The position numbers were made by a program, and so were the translations under genes. A stretch of DNA of 64,000 nt from Fallopia convolvulus (lineage: Eukaryota > Streptophyta > Magnoliopsida > Caryophyllales > Polygonaceae): the NCBI GenBank assembly GCA_964016875.1, contig OZ024726.1, positions 30,679,503-30,743,502 of the forward strand. The letters run 5' to 3'. Shown here piece by piece: positions 1 through 11,605 of this stretch. The notes under the pieces are model-generated. The model made no database searches. It saw nothing but the letters and a program-made list of their open reading frames with translations, and was not told where the DNA came from. Within the stretch, counting starts at the first letter, position 1; each line of letters begins with the position of its first letter.

Positions 1-626
1 ATTTCTTGCTCTCAAATAATTCCTAAATTTGTTGTTGTTTATGGTTCTTTGTTGTTTGAGATCATGGAGAAATGTGTTGTACTTTTGGTTTTGGGATTGG
101 AAACAAAATTTTATAGAAACTAGAATTAAAATTTGTATGCTTATTTGATTGCCCACAAAGTATTTGATAAAATGTCTCAATGAACATGTTTTGCTAATTT
201 GTCTTGGAATATTGTTTTTACTGTTCTAGTTAGTGAATATGAAGATAATGTGGACAAATTGCAAGACCTTTTCATGTATTGATGATGTTTTAATGTTCAA
301 ATTCCCCCTTGTGGATAAAATGAATGTTTGCATATGATGCTTAGTATGCTTTGTTGGATATGATGCTTTCGTGTATATGTCTATGATAGTTGTCCACATT
401 GACTAGTTGAAGATTGTTTTGAATCAACAATTAGTACCCTTGTGACCTTTGCTAGATCGTTTCACTTACAATACGTATTGTTATTTTATATGAACCGTAT
501 TGTTATTTTCAGTGAACCTTCTTGTTTAATATTATGAACCACAATGAGAATATTTGTGAACCAAATGAAAAATGGTATTTTGCAAATTTTTACTAGATCT
601 CTTCTTTTTCCCCCTTTTTATTGTAG

Positions 627-774
627 GTTGTCATCAAACTCCGGTCATCCTAATTTGTCTAATTCGGATAATGATGATAGTATTGATGGGGTTCAATTGA
701 AGGGTCTTGATAATGATGTTAGTGTTGATGGGGTTCATCAAGCTCCGATCATCCTAACATTTGAAGTAAACTAA
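627..774 (+). pseudogene. Exon-like segment, copy 1 of a duplicated pair
   Basis: A polypyrimidine stretch ending in ATTGTAG (a good 3' splice site) is followed by an open segment rich in Ser, Asp and Asn, with the repeated theme DND-S-DGV, ending in TAA at 774. The same segment, with the same upstream ATTGTAG, recurs at 1025-1224. No known domain was recognised. The acidic, low-complexity nature would fit the C-terminal exon of a transposon or nuclear protein. The upstream exons are not in the window. Confidence 0.4.
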
Positions 775-1024
775 TAGATACTGGTCATTTGGTTTCCAGA
801 TCCACAAAAAATGACCAAATTTGATATAGTTTATGTCAAATAGTATTGTTATTTACATGAACCACATTGTGATTTTCAATGAACCTTATAGTGTAATATT
901 ATGAACCGTAATGACAATATTTTTGAACCAAAAGAAAAATGTTTTTTTTCACACTTTTATTGCCCATTATGTGTTCCATGTTGCTTATAAATTAGCTTAA
1001 TTTTTTTCCTTTTTTTTATTGTAG

Positions 1025-1224
1025 GTTGTTCTTCAAGCTCTGGTCATCCTAACTTGTCTCATTCGGATAATGATGCTAGTACTGATGGAGTTTCATTGAA
1101 GGGTTTTGATAATGATGAGAATGTTGATGGAGTTCCATTGGATGATCATGATGAAGCTAGTGACACCTACATTCTTCACTTATCACAAGATTGTCCTTAT
1201 TTCATTCACAAGATTGAACATTGA
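1025..1224 (+). pseudogene. Exon-like segment, copy 2 of a duplicated pair
   Basis: It follows TTTTATTGTAG and reads openly to a TGA at 1222-1224. It shares SGHPNLS-SDND and two DGV repeats with copy 1 and then continues for about 30 further residues containing Asp/His/Glu. The two copies are diverged (SNSDNDDSIDG versus SHSDNDASTDG), so the duplication is not recent. Function unknown. Confidence 0.4.
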
Positions 1225-1988
1225 AATTCCAATTCTCTACTTGTCTTTTTAGTAGTTGTTTTGTGTTTTGGAGATTAAGTTGTCTATTTTTATGTTACTT
1301 TGTGTTTGACAAATCACTTTGTTGCATTGTAATTACTTTTAAGGTTGTTTTTTACTTCACATTGAACCCAATGAGCTGAATGTGTTCTTTACAAATTTTA
1401 TGCATTTTCTGTTAAATGAACTGATTATTTAAAATCCATGAACCTTCATGTTGAAACTATGAACCTTCATGTGTAACAATATGAACCTTCATGTTGAACA
1501 CTATGAACCGTGTAATTAATTCTATGAACCGTGTAAGTAATCAAGGATCAATCTTTTACATTGTTTTCTCAAAATGGACCCTTTCCATTGCGTAGCATCT
1601 GTAGTGATTTCCTCGATCCGCTTCTAGTTAACTATTGTTATAACAATGTAATTTAAAATCATAGGTAGTATTCAATCAACGTACAAGTATAAATTGAGAT
1701 AACAAGTACACTTACAAACACATGAAACAAACTTTAATGTACTTTGAACCAAAAAACAAATGTCATGAACCAAAATTACAACTAGTACGTATGTATGACT
1801 TAAAATACATGAACTGTAAGATGAATTATTATGAACCAAAATTTAATTTACTATGAACCAAAAGAACAAATGTCATGAACCAAAAAGACATGAACTGTAA
1901 GATGAACTATTATGAACTCGAACTTACAAAATCATGAACCGAAAGAAAAGTTATAATGAACCAAAATATATAAAGCGTTGATAAAATT

Positions 1989-2058
1989 AGCCTATGTGAG
2001 ATTTGAACCCACATCTATGTGCACATGCACATTGCTCTGCCATTTGAGCTAATAGGCT
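1989..2058 (-). tRNA. tRNA-like sequence (degenerate tRNA or SINE head)
   Basis: Read on the minus strand, this 70-nt segment folds as a tRNA. It has a 7-bp acceptor stem AGCCTAT/ATAGGCT, a D arm GCTC/GAGC, an anticodon stem ATGTG/CACAT, a T arm GTGGG/CTCAC with loop TTCAAAT, and Pol III A-box-like (TAGCTCAAATGG) and B-box-like (GGTTCAAATCT) sequences. The anticodon loop is only 6 nt (CATGTG) and the variable loop 4 nt, so it is probably not a working tRNA. A T4 run follows within about 10 nt. A tRNA pseudogene or the tRNA-derived head of a SINE is the best reading. Confidence 0.5.
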
Positions 2059-4189
2059 TTTAAAGTGATATATGATTTTACACAAACACCCCATCATATG
2101 CAAGCAATGTAATTTTTCAAAGATTAATTAAGCACTCAATCTATGTTTTTCATCCTTCTCGAGCTTATTTAACCATTTGAAGCCAAGATCACATCCTGCT
2201 TTTACAGCAATCTGGAACTGCTTTTTTTCCATATCGATTGGGTCGATAGCTGTGTTTTCATCCTTGAATGCCTGAACACATTGAATTTGATCATGTGTTA
2301 TGGGACTTGAATGCCTGAACCATATGCCTGTAATATTCCTCATTTTTATAAGGGTAAAAATGTAATTATACTTTAAAATTTCCTTTAATGTAACAAAATA
2401 GTTTATAATATCTTAAAATGTTGTAAAACTTGTTGATAAGCTTAAGTTTAATCAAGTAAATTATAAGAGAAGAATTATAAGTAACAAAACTTATATAGAA
2501 GTATTATAACTATACTTCTAAAATTTATATAAAAGGTTTTAACAAAAGTTTACTCAAATAAATTGTTTAAAGATCATATAATATTTATTTGAGTTATTTA
2601 AAGAACAAAAGTTAAGGTGAATGGGACATTTTTATCACTTTTACAAAACAAGAGGGTTGTTTTGTAAATACTCGAAAAAACAAACAAACAAATAAACCCG
2701 ATCAGCATGCTTTAGTTTAGCGATTGATCTTGTAGAGGCCATATCTCACTCGTTACTCAACGGAATTTAGATCCGAAAGAAGTTCCGGAAAGCTCATGAA
2801 CATATCTACAACTATCTTTCAATATATGGAAGGAAATATTTATATTGTTGTGCGAAAATCGTGTTTGAACAGTCGACCAGAGATGTGGAGTGGGTTTTGT
2901 GCGTTTGGTTGAGTTTGGGCAAGAAGATGCATAAATGGCCGAAGAGGTCATTCAATATGGTGATAAATTGATAGAGGATTAACGCAATGCATTCAAATCC
3001 AACTTAAATAGCCGGAAATGCACTCAAATGCACAAAACCTTTCGGATTCAAGAGGCAAAAGGGTTGCTTGGAAGCCCAATGTTCAGATATGATTTAAGGG
3101 GTCGTTTTTTACTCAATTTTCGATCTATAAAAGCCTAAGTTGTACTTCCAAATGTTATCTAGAATTCTTCTTCAGAAACTTTCTCAAAATAACTCCATAT
3201 AGGGCCTCAAATTCTCGATCAAAAACAACTCCCTGTTCGAATTCCATGATCAAGCCCAGAAAAATAGTGAGTGGCAAGCCCTGTTCGAGCGACTCGTTCT
3301 CCATCCTATGTCTTCCAATAGATGATCCGTTTCCAACAGTAATAACTAGGTGTTACCCTCTTCCAACTGTTGTATCTTCATCATCGAAACGTCGCCGGAG
3401 GACACCGCTATTTCTGTACGAAAACGCTTCGTCACCACTGTAAAACTCTTTTTCCAGAATTTTGAAATTCTTTTATATTAACTCGTTTTTACCTTTAATT
3501 GAGAAACTAATGTAGGAAAATTGTAAAACTTGATATACTTGACTTTCTTAGATTATTCGGCCTTTTATTAAAATTATTTTACTTAAAAAAATATTTTCTT
3601 TTTGAATTTTTGTAAAATTTTGTAAGTATGGACTGTTATTATTTTTTTTACTACTCTCAAAATCATATTAGGTGTTAAAAATCATTAATTTTGTAGATTA
3701 ACGATGTTATGATGAATGAGATTAGTTCACAAAATTTTCTCACTTGTTTTGACAATTATAACGGATGTAGGTGAATTATAAAGGCATTAGTGGAAAAAAA
3801 AGGTTGAATAATCATAATAATTTAATAAATTATATTGTTAGTTTAAAAATCAGAATATTAATAGTTAAGGTACAATATGGTATTTGTGAGGAATATTAGG
3901 AAGAAAATATCTTTATTTTAAAAAAAAATTATCATGAACACGATTAATTTACTATAAAGAAAGAAGTTTAAGAAATACTTATTATGCATACTAATAGATA
4001 ATGATATAGTATACATCCAAGTGTTTATATAACTTTTATAAAATTACACATTATATATACCTTCATAATTTTTATGAAGAATACCTTGACTAATCAAGGT
4101 TCATAAGTTTACGATTTCGTAAACTTACATAAATGACTTAGAAGCCAAAAAAATTCCTTATAGTATGTTCTATACTTCATATGGAACAG
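2059..4189. other. AT-rich intergenic DNA, no gene recognised
   Basis: Several short ORFs (the longest about 70 codons, for example minus 2128-2343 and plus 3246-3443) occur, but none shows a known domain, a consistent codon pattern or splice support. The part after 3,440 is very AT-rich. The sequence at 2,980-3,440 has higher GC and could be a remnant of a gene or transposon, but I cannot assign it. Confidence 0.4.
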
Positions 4190-5619
4190 GATCCATTCCG
4201 AGATCATGATCTCATCAACCTACAATGTATACTCATGAATCTTCCATTAAGGCAAGTGAGCTCGGTTCCTTTTCCGCGTTCGTTTTATAAGCATGATTTC
4301 TATCGTGACGTTTTTAATATATGTTGGGAACTTCTGTATGATTAAAATGGAACTTAGGATTGTTTTACATTCCTAGATTTAACGATTGTAATTCCTAGTC
4401 ATATTTTAGGTTGCATTAGTTATGGATGTAGACCTTGTTTCTCTGTGTTGCTATGTGTATACTTATTTAAGCTCCATTGTAAGGAGCCGAACATAAAGTC
4501 TTATGACTTATATTATTTAATAATTAATTCTCGCTAGGTCGTTTTTTTTAAAACCCTAGCTAAGGTCATGACCCATATCCCTCAACCGTTGAGGGGTGTT
4601 CGCACTTTTTAAGTGCCATGGGACGTAGGTGCCCGTATAATCTTATTATGTATTCCGAGTAATTTCGTGGGGCCGTAACCCACATTTTGTTCCTGCTTAA
4701 AAAGTATGCTTAATCTCAAGTGAAACAATATTGTGATCCTTAAAATTAGTAGAGATTAAATAAGCGCCCGTTGGCGACAAATAAAATGATAGGAAGGCTA
4801 GTACAAAATGGAATGCCATCCTCGCTCTCGGACTTCGTTGTCATCTGGTTCCAATCTGAATTCGCACAACACGTATGTGGTGAGGTTGGTTGAGATGCAC
4901 GGGGTCAACGAGGGTTTAATGATCCGACTATAACGATTTGTGTGTAACAACTTTCCCAACATATCTGCATTAAAGTCTGAGGCATCACCTTGGTGATGAT
5001 CTCTTATTTCCTCTTTCGAAAATTCATAACGTTTTCTTGGAAGGATGTAGCTATTGGGTTTCAACCGGCTTTAATTTGGATTCCGATACCAATACCTACA
5101 CTCTCTTTCTAAATAGGAACCACTTTAGAAAACCCACTTGCTTAGTTTGTCACAAGACTAACCCGACCGTTTATTTTCCCTTGCATGGACCGTATTTCTC
5201 GTCGCGGCACATCAGGTGATCTTTCCATTCAGGTGTGAGAAGTACGCTAAAGATGGGACGAGCTGCAATTGGATATTCTATCAAAAGTTACAAGGTCAAC
5301 AATATTTTCAAGTTTATGTTAAACGTGTCTAGGGTTTATTTCTAGATAATGTATAGGCGCAAGAGTTACTGTCTTGATGTAATTTCAAATTCAAAATTTC
5401 TTGAATATTCCGCTGTAAGATTTCACTTTCCTTTATGAGAAGAAGTTCAATAAAAGAAAAAAAAATTTATCTCACTTTTATCCAATAATATGTTTCAATT
5501 TCTTTTCTTTATTATAGTTAATTGTATTAATTGTTCGGATTCAAGCCTAGGGTGGTTTCGGGCTTCAAATCCGAGGTCACTGGCATGTGACATTTCCGTT
5601 GTAAAATCAAGGTGTTACA
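4190..5619 (-). mobile_element. LTR-like relic A (solo LTR or LTR fragment)
   Basis: The right end is GGTGTTACA, which reads TGTAACACC on the minus strand, a typical start of Tekay-type chromovirus LTRs. Just inside is CCGAGGTCACTGGC, also present at the same position in relic B (6880-7980). Both relics also contain AAGGCAAGTG and TGTTGGGAAC about 60-75 bp apart near the left end. No PBS, coding domain or clear target-site duplication was seen. The left boundary is uncertain. Confidence 0.4.
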
Positions 5620-5659
5620 ATGCCATAAAGTAGTAATTGATTCCCCTATTCCTGCAGGT

Positions 5660-6180
5660 CATCACAATCAACCAGAGTTGAAAATTTGGATCATTCTCAA
5701 TTGAGAAATAAGAGCCATGATTGACATGAAACATCAAAAAAAATTCAATTCAGAAAAACATGTTCAAACCGATCAATTCCAAACCAATAATTTGGATCCA
5801 GAGGCACAAAATAAGTAAAATTTTGGATCTTTCTTAATTGAGAATAAGAACCACAGTTGACATAAAGACACTATCAAACAAAATTCATTTCAAAAGGACA
5901 AGCTCAAACCGATCAAATTTCGAGACGAATTTGTAGACTTTGATGAGGCAGTGAAGATATGTCGGCGGTGAGGAATTTGGATTCTTTCTCCGGTGTTCGT
6001 CTGTCATTCCTGATTCTCAGATGAATCAACTTTCCTAGAACAAATAAACAAATCAGTTGAATGAACTTGACGAGGCAGAGAAGATACAAGTTCAAACCGA
6101 TTAAATTGGACGAATTTCTAGAAACAAAAATCAATTGAGAAGTACGAGTTCAAACCGATCAATTTTGGAGAAGAATTGTA
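5660..6180. repeat. Imperfect tandem repeat around TTCAAACCGATCAA
   Basis: A unit of about 150 bp is repeated imperfectly. Its parts are an AATTTTGGATC-TTCT-AATTGAGAAT stretch, a TTGACAT stretch, then TTCAAACCGATCAA and, in later copies, GACGAATTTGTAGACTTTGA. The CAAACCGAT core occurs four times, at about 5766, 5905, 6092 and 6151. The copies differ in length. No coding function is apparent. Confidence 0.45.
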
Positions 6181-6879
6181 GACTTTGACGAGGCGGTCGT
6201 CCGTTGCTCCGTTCTGATTCTCCCTATGTTCCTTCATAGGGTTTGGGGGAGAAACAAGGGTATTTTTGGTACATTTTGGGTTTTTTTTCTTCTAAATTAC
6301 ACTCCATGCCATTTTTTAATGAAACAACTTTTATTTTAATGCAATCTCATCCGTACATACTATTGATCCAACGCTCTAAATTTGATCTTAGTTCTGACCC
6401 TAAGGATTTTTAACACCAGAACTTGACTCAAGTAATTTATATGATCAATTTGGAATATAAATAAGATGAAAAATATATTATTAATGGACTTTATTAAACT
6501 TTATCACCTTGCATGCCATTAATAAAGATTTACCCAATATATTAAGAATATATTATTTTAACTTTAAGATTGAATAAAGAGGTATGATTATTTTAATAAA
6601 TTTTAACCATAGATTATTAATATTAATAATAAGTCAAAAAGGAGTGTGTCTTGACTTTCAAAATTTTATAATACTTTATATAAATATAAATATTTTTATA
6701 AAGTACTCTTGTGATATTACAACTAATGAATAATAATCAAGAATATTATTATTTAAACACATCCACCTAAATTAATAATTTAATAATTTAATTTTATAAA
6801 TTCTCTTATAAAAAGGAAAATAAGAGAAAATAAAACCTTAAAAGAGATAAGGAATTTAATAAAAATTCTCCCGTTTAAG

Positions 6880-7980
6880 CCATCAAATTCCGATTCGTTC
6901 GATCGTAAACGCTTGCAAATTAAGGCAAGTGGAATTTCTCTTTATAGCCTCGATATTTCATTTCCGTGATATTTCTCAATGTTGGGAACAACTTGTTTGC
7001 TAATAATAAATGAATCTAGGAATATCGATTTTTAGAATAATGACCCGCTTGTTATCGTTATTACGATTAATGTTCGATATGACTATTATGCTAGTCTTGT
7101 TTGTTTGACCTTGCTTGTTTAATATCTCTTTTCTAGATCGGTATGGATTAAATAGTAAGGGGTGCGGGATTAACCTGACACCTCTATATAACCTACTAAG
7201 TCGCAAGACACCATGCCTAAATTCCGCGACTTTAAGGATCATGATCTAATGTCTGCTGTTGTTCGGAGGAGGGATGTGCACACCGTAGCTACGGTGTCGG
7301 AACTTCGTTCCCATAAGTGGACCCGGGCCCTTTCATGCCCCCCACACTCTTAAAAATCATTAACTTAAGTGAAAGTTTTATCACGACATAAGATAAGTGC
7401 CAAAGCACATTTAAAAGAAACTAAACCGGGTCGGAATAGTACAACTTGGAAGACCACCCGACTCTCGGTTCTTGAAACGATCGTCTTTCCAATCTGAATG
7501 CTTATTAGGGCTTGTCAAGGTGGGTTTGATACTTAAGTGCCTTCGGGCCACCTCCTTGATTTGGAGCACCGAATAAGATGAAGGCTCGAGAAGTGTTATG
7601 TAAGGATAGAAGGTCAAGACAAGACGACGCTGGAGGAAGGAAGGAATTTTCAAAGAACAAAGCATTTAGAAGATAGTGCACCATCTCTTCCATTTTAAAC
7701 CAAGCAAATCATCATCATATGAGTTGTCTTGGGAAAATATACTTGTATTCTCATTACGTCTTTTAAACCCTTTTTATATGGGCTTTATTTTCCGCTGCTA
7801 CATCATTTATAAAACGACTCTCAATGTAGTAAAGGAATGTTCTTATCAATGAATAAAATTCCACTTTTAGTCATTTCTTCTTTAATTTTGCCTCATTAAA
7901 TAAAGCCTTGGGTGACATTGGACGGTAAAATCCGAGGTCACTGGCGGTAATACCCAGTGTTACAAAATAGGGGTGTTACA
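6880..7980 (-). mobile_element. LTR-like relic B (solo LTR or LTR fragment)
   Basis: It ends at 7980 in GGGGTGTTACA (minus strand TGTAACACCCC), preceded by CCGAGGTCACTGGCGGTAA. A minus-strand TATA-like ATATAAAAAGGG lies at about 7769-7780, as expected of an LTR promoter. It shares several short blocks with relic A. No PBS or pol sequence adjoins it. The left boundary is uncertain. Confidence 0.4.
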
Positions 7981-8856
7981 GGTGTGCATAGGGAAATGAG
8001 AAGATAATCTGGTTATTTTTTTGTTTTTAAAATTTAAACAAAACACGTCGTTTAATTAAAAAAGAGTGAACAGATTTTTTTGAAGGCCGACTGATTGAAT
8101 GTAATTAAGGCCCAACCCAAATCCGAGTGAACGAATTTGCGCTGTTGTAGGCCCCCAATCTCCTCCTCAATTTTAATAATCACATGTATGTTTTTATTTT
8201 GGTAATATAATTTTTTCTTTTTTGGCTAATGAGAAAGATCAAATACTAGTTATATGTTAAATTATTTACTTTTTAATTTTAAAATTGTATTTTTGATTTA
8301 GTAAGTAGCTTTTGTTAATTGAAAAGAGCATGATTAAAAATAAAGTGTAACTTATTTTATTTTTATTTTTGGTGAATGAAAGTTTTACTAATATGTATCT
8401 TGCGATATGTTTTTTTTCTATTTTTCTAATGAGAAAGAAAGAAAAACTATATATTTATTAAGTATTTTATATTTAATTATAAAATTATATTTTATATTTT
8501 ATATTAAGTGTTGATTTATTTTTTATATGACATATATATAATATGTGCATACTGTTGAATTATTGGGATAGTCATATCCTCTCTCTTGAGTTGTATATAT
8601 GATTTTCGTCCCCCTTGGAAATATTCCTTGATCTGCCAATGAACATGTATATCTAACAACTTTTAATTTTTAAGCAGACTTTTATTTATCTTTTCTATCA
8701 ATTAAGTTAAGGGTATTTTGGTATTTAAAATTACAAAAGTATTTTTGGAAAAATATTAATAAAGGAATGTATTGTTTGAAAAAATAATTGAAAATAAGAT
8801 TTTTTTTGGGATTTTTTTCTTTATTTATTTACTTTTTATTGAATTGTGAAACTTTG
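7981..8856. other. AT-rich intergenic DNA
   Basis: Very AT-rich sequence with poly-T runs and no ORF, repeat or RNA signature that I can support. It directly flanks the chromovirus insertion, and its last five bases before 8862 (CAAAG) form the left target-site duplication. Confidence 0.5.
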
Positions 8857-8861
8857 CAAAG

Positions 8862-9124
8862 TGTTACATACGGGTACGGGCACTTGTATACCTCTTGTAA
8901 ATGTTTGGGGTAGCTTTTGTAATAAGTGAGAAGTGAGAAAATGTTTGTAAATGAGTTAGACTTCTTTAAAAAGGAGCTAACAAAATTTAGTTGAGCTCAT
9001 CGATGAATAACAGATTCTCCTTCACTCTATCTCTCTCTTTCCCTATCCTTCTCTTTCCTTGATCTCTACTTGATTTCTATCTCAAATCCTTATGAAACTC
9101 TTTATCCTACTTTAGATCCTTACA
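8862..9124 (+). repeat. Element 1 5' LTR
   Basis: Starts TGTTACATACGGG and ends CCTTACA (short inverted ends TGT/ACA). The near-identical copy is at 34283-34547. A CT-rich tract precedes the 3' end. Confidence 0.92.
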
Positions 9125-9126
9125 AA

Positions 9127-9139
9127 TTAGTATCAGAGC
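9127..9139 (+). other. Element 1 primer binding site
   Basis: TTAGTATCAGAGC, two bases after the LTR, matches the usual TGGTATCAGAGC site complementary to the 3' end of initiator tRNA-Met, with one changed base (G to A) near the start. Confidence 0.75.
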
Positions 9140-9155
9140 TCCCGAATCCTTGGAA

Positions 9156-10440
9156 ATGGCAGACGGTACAAGGATGAAGACATTGGAAGAAGGTCAGCGA
9201 AAGACTGATTTGCAAATCAGCAAAATGGTGGATGCTATAGAAGAGGCGAATCAACGATTGGACCAGTGAAATGAGAAATTGGAGGAACAAAATGCTAAAA
9301 TGGAGAAAACGCTTGAAGAATTGAGAAATGCTCAGAAATTGGGCGATATGCAGATGAAAAATCTGTCGGAGATGATGAGTAATCACAACCGAGATATGGG
9401 GCGTCTTTTCAGAGCAATGGAAGGGGTCCGAGTTCGAGCAGTAACACGCATCCAGAACCAAGATCCAATGGAAATGGGAATCAGGATCAGGTTTCGAATG
9501 ATCAGGATCATCGAGTTGCAGTCGAGGACGTTCAACAAAATCTTGAGCGCATCTCCTCTTTTGGATCTGGTTTCCGAGGTAATCAACGTTTTCCAAAGCT
9601 TGAATTTCCTTTCTTCGATGGATTGAACCCTAGGAGTTGGGTGAGAAAGGCTAAGAAATACTTCAAGATATTTGGGGTAGTGGAATCTGAGAAAATTGAG
9701 GTAGCTTCCATGTACATGAATGGAAGGGCTGATAATTGGGCACAAAGGTTCCTTTTGCAAGAAAGAAACCTATCTTGGAAGGAGTTTAGTGAGGTAGTTT
9801 GTGTCCGATTTGGGGAAAAACAGGGGGTAGAAGTAGTTGAAGAATTTAACAAACTTGCTCAGTCGGATGATGTTTAGAAATACACAGAGAAATTTGAAGA
9901 ATTAAGAGCCAGCATGTTGTTGTTTAATTCGAGCTTGTCAGAAGCTTACTCTGTGACTAGCTACATAAGTGGTCTTAAGGATGAAATTAGGAATCTGGTC
10001 AAATTGAGTCGCCCAAGTTCTTTAGCCATGGCCTATGAACAAGCCAGGCTACATTATGGGGTGGTACAAGCTATTGTGAAGCTTAGTAGGAATAACTGGA
10101 GATCTAATCTTTCAAATACCAACCAATTTAGAACCAGTAATTTCAGCAACAGACCTTTTCAAAGAAATCTTGAAATTCATAGCCCTACCACCGAACATAG
10201 TACCAATACACCCAAGAATTCATTTGCAAACCCTTCCCTAAACACAAATATTAAGCCTTCGGTTAGTGAACCAAAAAAAACCCCGGGAATATGTTATAGA
10301 TGTGGCGATAAATACTTTGTTGGACATAAATGTAAAATGCAGACCCTTCATAGTTTGGTTGCTTCAGAATTAGAGGAAGAGTTACAGGCTGATGGTGAAA
10401 TGATGAATTCAGATGCAGAGGAATTTCAGGATGTTGTGCA
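9156..10440 (+). pseudogene. Element 1 gag (broken)
   Basis: The reading starts at ATG 9156. A TGA at 9267-9269 follows 37 codons. The frame then stays open to about 9560, and a frameshift moves the Retrotrans_gag region (WVRKAKKYFKI, NWAQRF) into the frame of 9623-9877. A TAG at 9875-9877 is followed by continuation in the same frame from 9914. The N-terminal part is a predicted coiled coil (KLEEQNAKMEKTLEEL). The zinc knuckle CYRCGDKYFVGHKC lies at about 10293-10334. In life this protein would form the virus-like particle and bind element RNA. With at least two stops and one frameshift it is not functional. Confidence 0.85.
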
Positions 10441-11605
10441 AGATGAGGGTGAGATATATGTGCATGCTCTTACAGGCAGTACCCCTTTGAATACTATTAA
10501 AATCAGAGGGAAGGTACGAGAGAAAGCCATAGTAATTTTGATTGATAGTGGGAGCACGCACAGTTTTCTGGATCCTAGGGTTGCTAAGGAGGTCAAATGT
10601 GAGCTACAAGATAGTTCAGTCATGGAAGTAGCAGTTGCAAACGGGAACAGAATGTTCAACTACCAAGAATGTAAGAATTTTGCTTGGGAAATGCAGGGTC
10701 ATAGTTTCTGTTTTGATGTGAGAACTCTGAAGCTAGGAGGTTGTGATTTGATATTGGGGGTTGATTGGCTTAGGGAATATAGTCCTTTGTCTTTTACTTC
10801 AAGGAACTTAAGTTGTCTTTTATTAAAGGAGGTAGTAGGATTGAATTATCTGGGTTTACTGAGCAAGCATCAGTTAAGATGATCAGTGGAATTAAGCTGC
10901 AGAAATTGCTGAAAAAGAAAGAACCGGTATGGGTTACTCAGATTGCTCAGTGTTTTTCTTTGGATCAAATAACAGTGGAGCCTCCGACATCAATTCAGGA
11001 GATCTTGAAAGGATATGATGATGTGTTTCAGGAACCAAAGGGGTTGCCTCCTTTAAGAGGACATGAGCACTCCATTCAGCTTAAAGAGGGAGCCAAACCA
11101 GTCTGTTCCAAGCCATACAGATATCCTTATCATCAGAAAAATGAGATTGAGAAGCAAGTTAAAGAGATGCTGCAACATGCCACTATTCGACCAAGTTATA
11201 GTCCCTTTGCTTCTCCAACTTTGTTGGTTAAGAAGAAAGATGGAACTTGGAGGTTTTGCATCGACTATAGGCGTTTGAATGATATCACTGTGAAGAATAA
11301 ATTTCCTATTCCTCACATTGATGAACTCTTGGATGAGTTAAATGGAGCAACTTTGTTTTCTAAACTGGATTTAAGATCAGGTTATCACCAGGTGGGAATG
11401 AATGAAGACGATATTCAGAAAACAGCTTTCAGAACGCATCATGGTCACTTTGAATTTGTGGTGATGCCTTTTGGATTGACGAATGCTCCATCCACATTCC
11501 AAGCAATGATGAATGAGGTGTTCAGTGCTTTCTTGAGGAAAATTGTTCTAGTTTTCTTTGACGATATATTGATATATAGTGACAGCTTGGAGAATCATGT
11601 GCAAC
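10441..11605 (+). pseudogene. Element 1 protease and N-terminal reverse transcriptase (broken)
   Basis: The aspartic protease active site IDSGSTHSFLD is at about 10540-10575, followed by ILGVDWL. A frameshift near 10775-10812 passes the reading into the frame that ends at 11637. RT motifs follow in order: KKDGTWRFCIDYRRLN, a LDLRSGYHQ block, MPFGLTNAP and the catalytic FFDD with ILIYSD near 11560. The reading is interrupted after 11605 by a hAT-type element. The RT continues at 12542, and the 8-bp target duplication accounts exactly for the interruption. Confidence 0.88.

Larger units (their letters stand above)
488..1968. repeat. Dispersed ATGAACC motif region
   Basis: About 20 copies of ATGAACC or close variants (GTGAACC, TTGAACC) are scattered through AT-rich DNA. 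They are often followed by GTATTG, TTCATG, GTG or AAAA. Spacing is irregular, so this is not a simple tandem satellite. The motifs lie around and between two related exon-like segments (627-774 and 1025-1224). No transposase domain is visible, and positions 1-487 contain nothing I can identify. It may be the terminal or regulatory part of a DNA transposon whose body lies outside the window. Confidence 0.55.

Noticed and set aside
2128..3443. Small ORFs of 60-71 codons
   Set aside because: No recognisable domain, repeat or exon structure. Their length is within chance for this composition.
9120..9852. Minus-strand ORFs opposite element 1 gag
   Set aside because: They overlap a clear gag coding region and have no domain.
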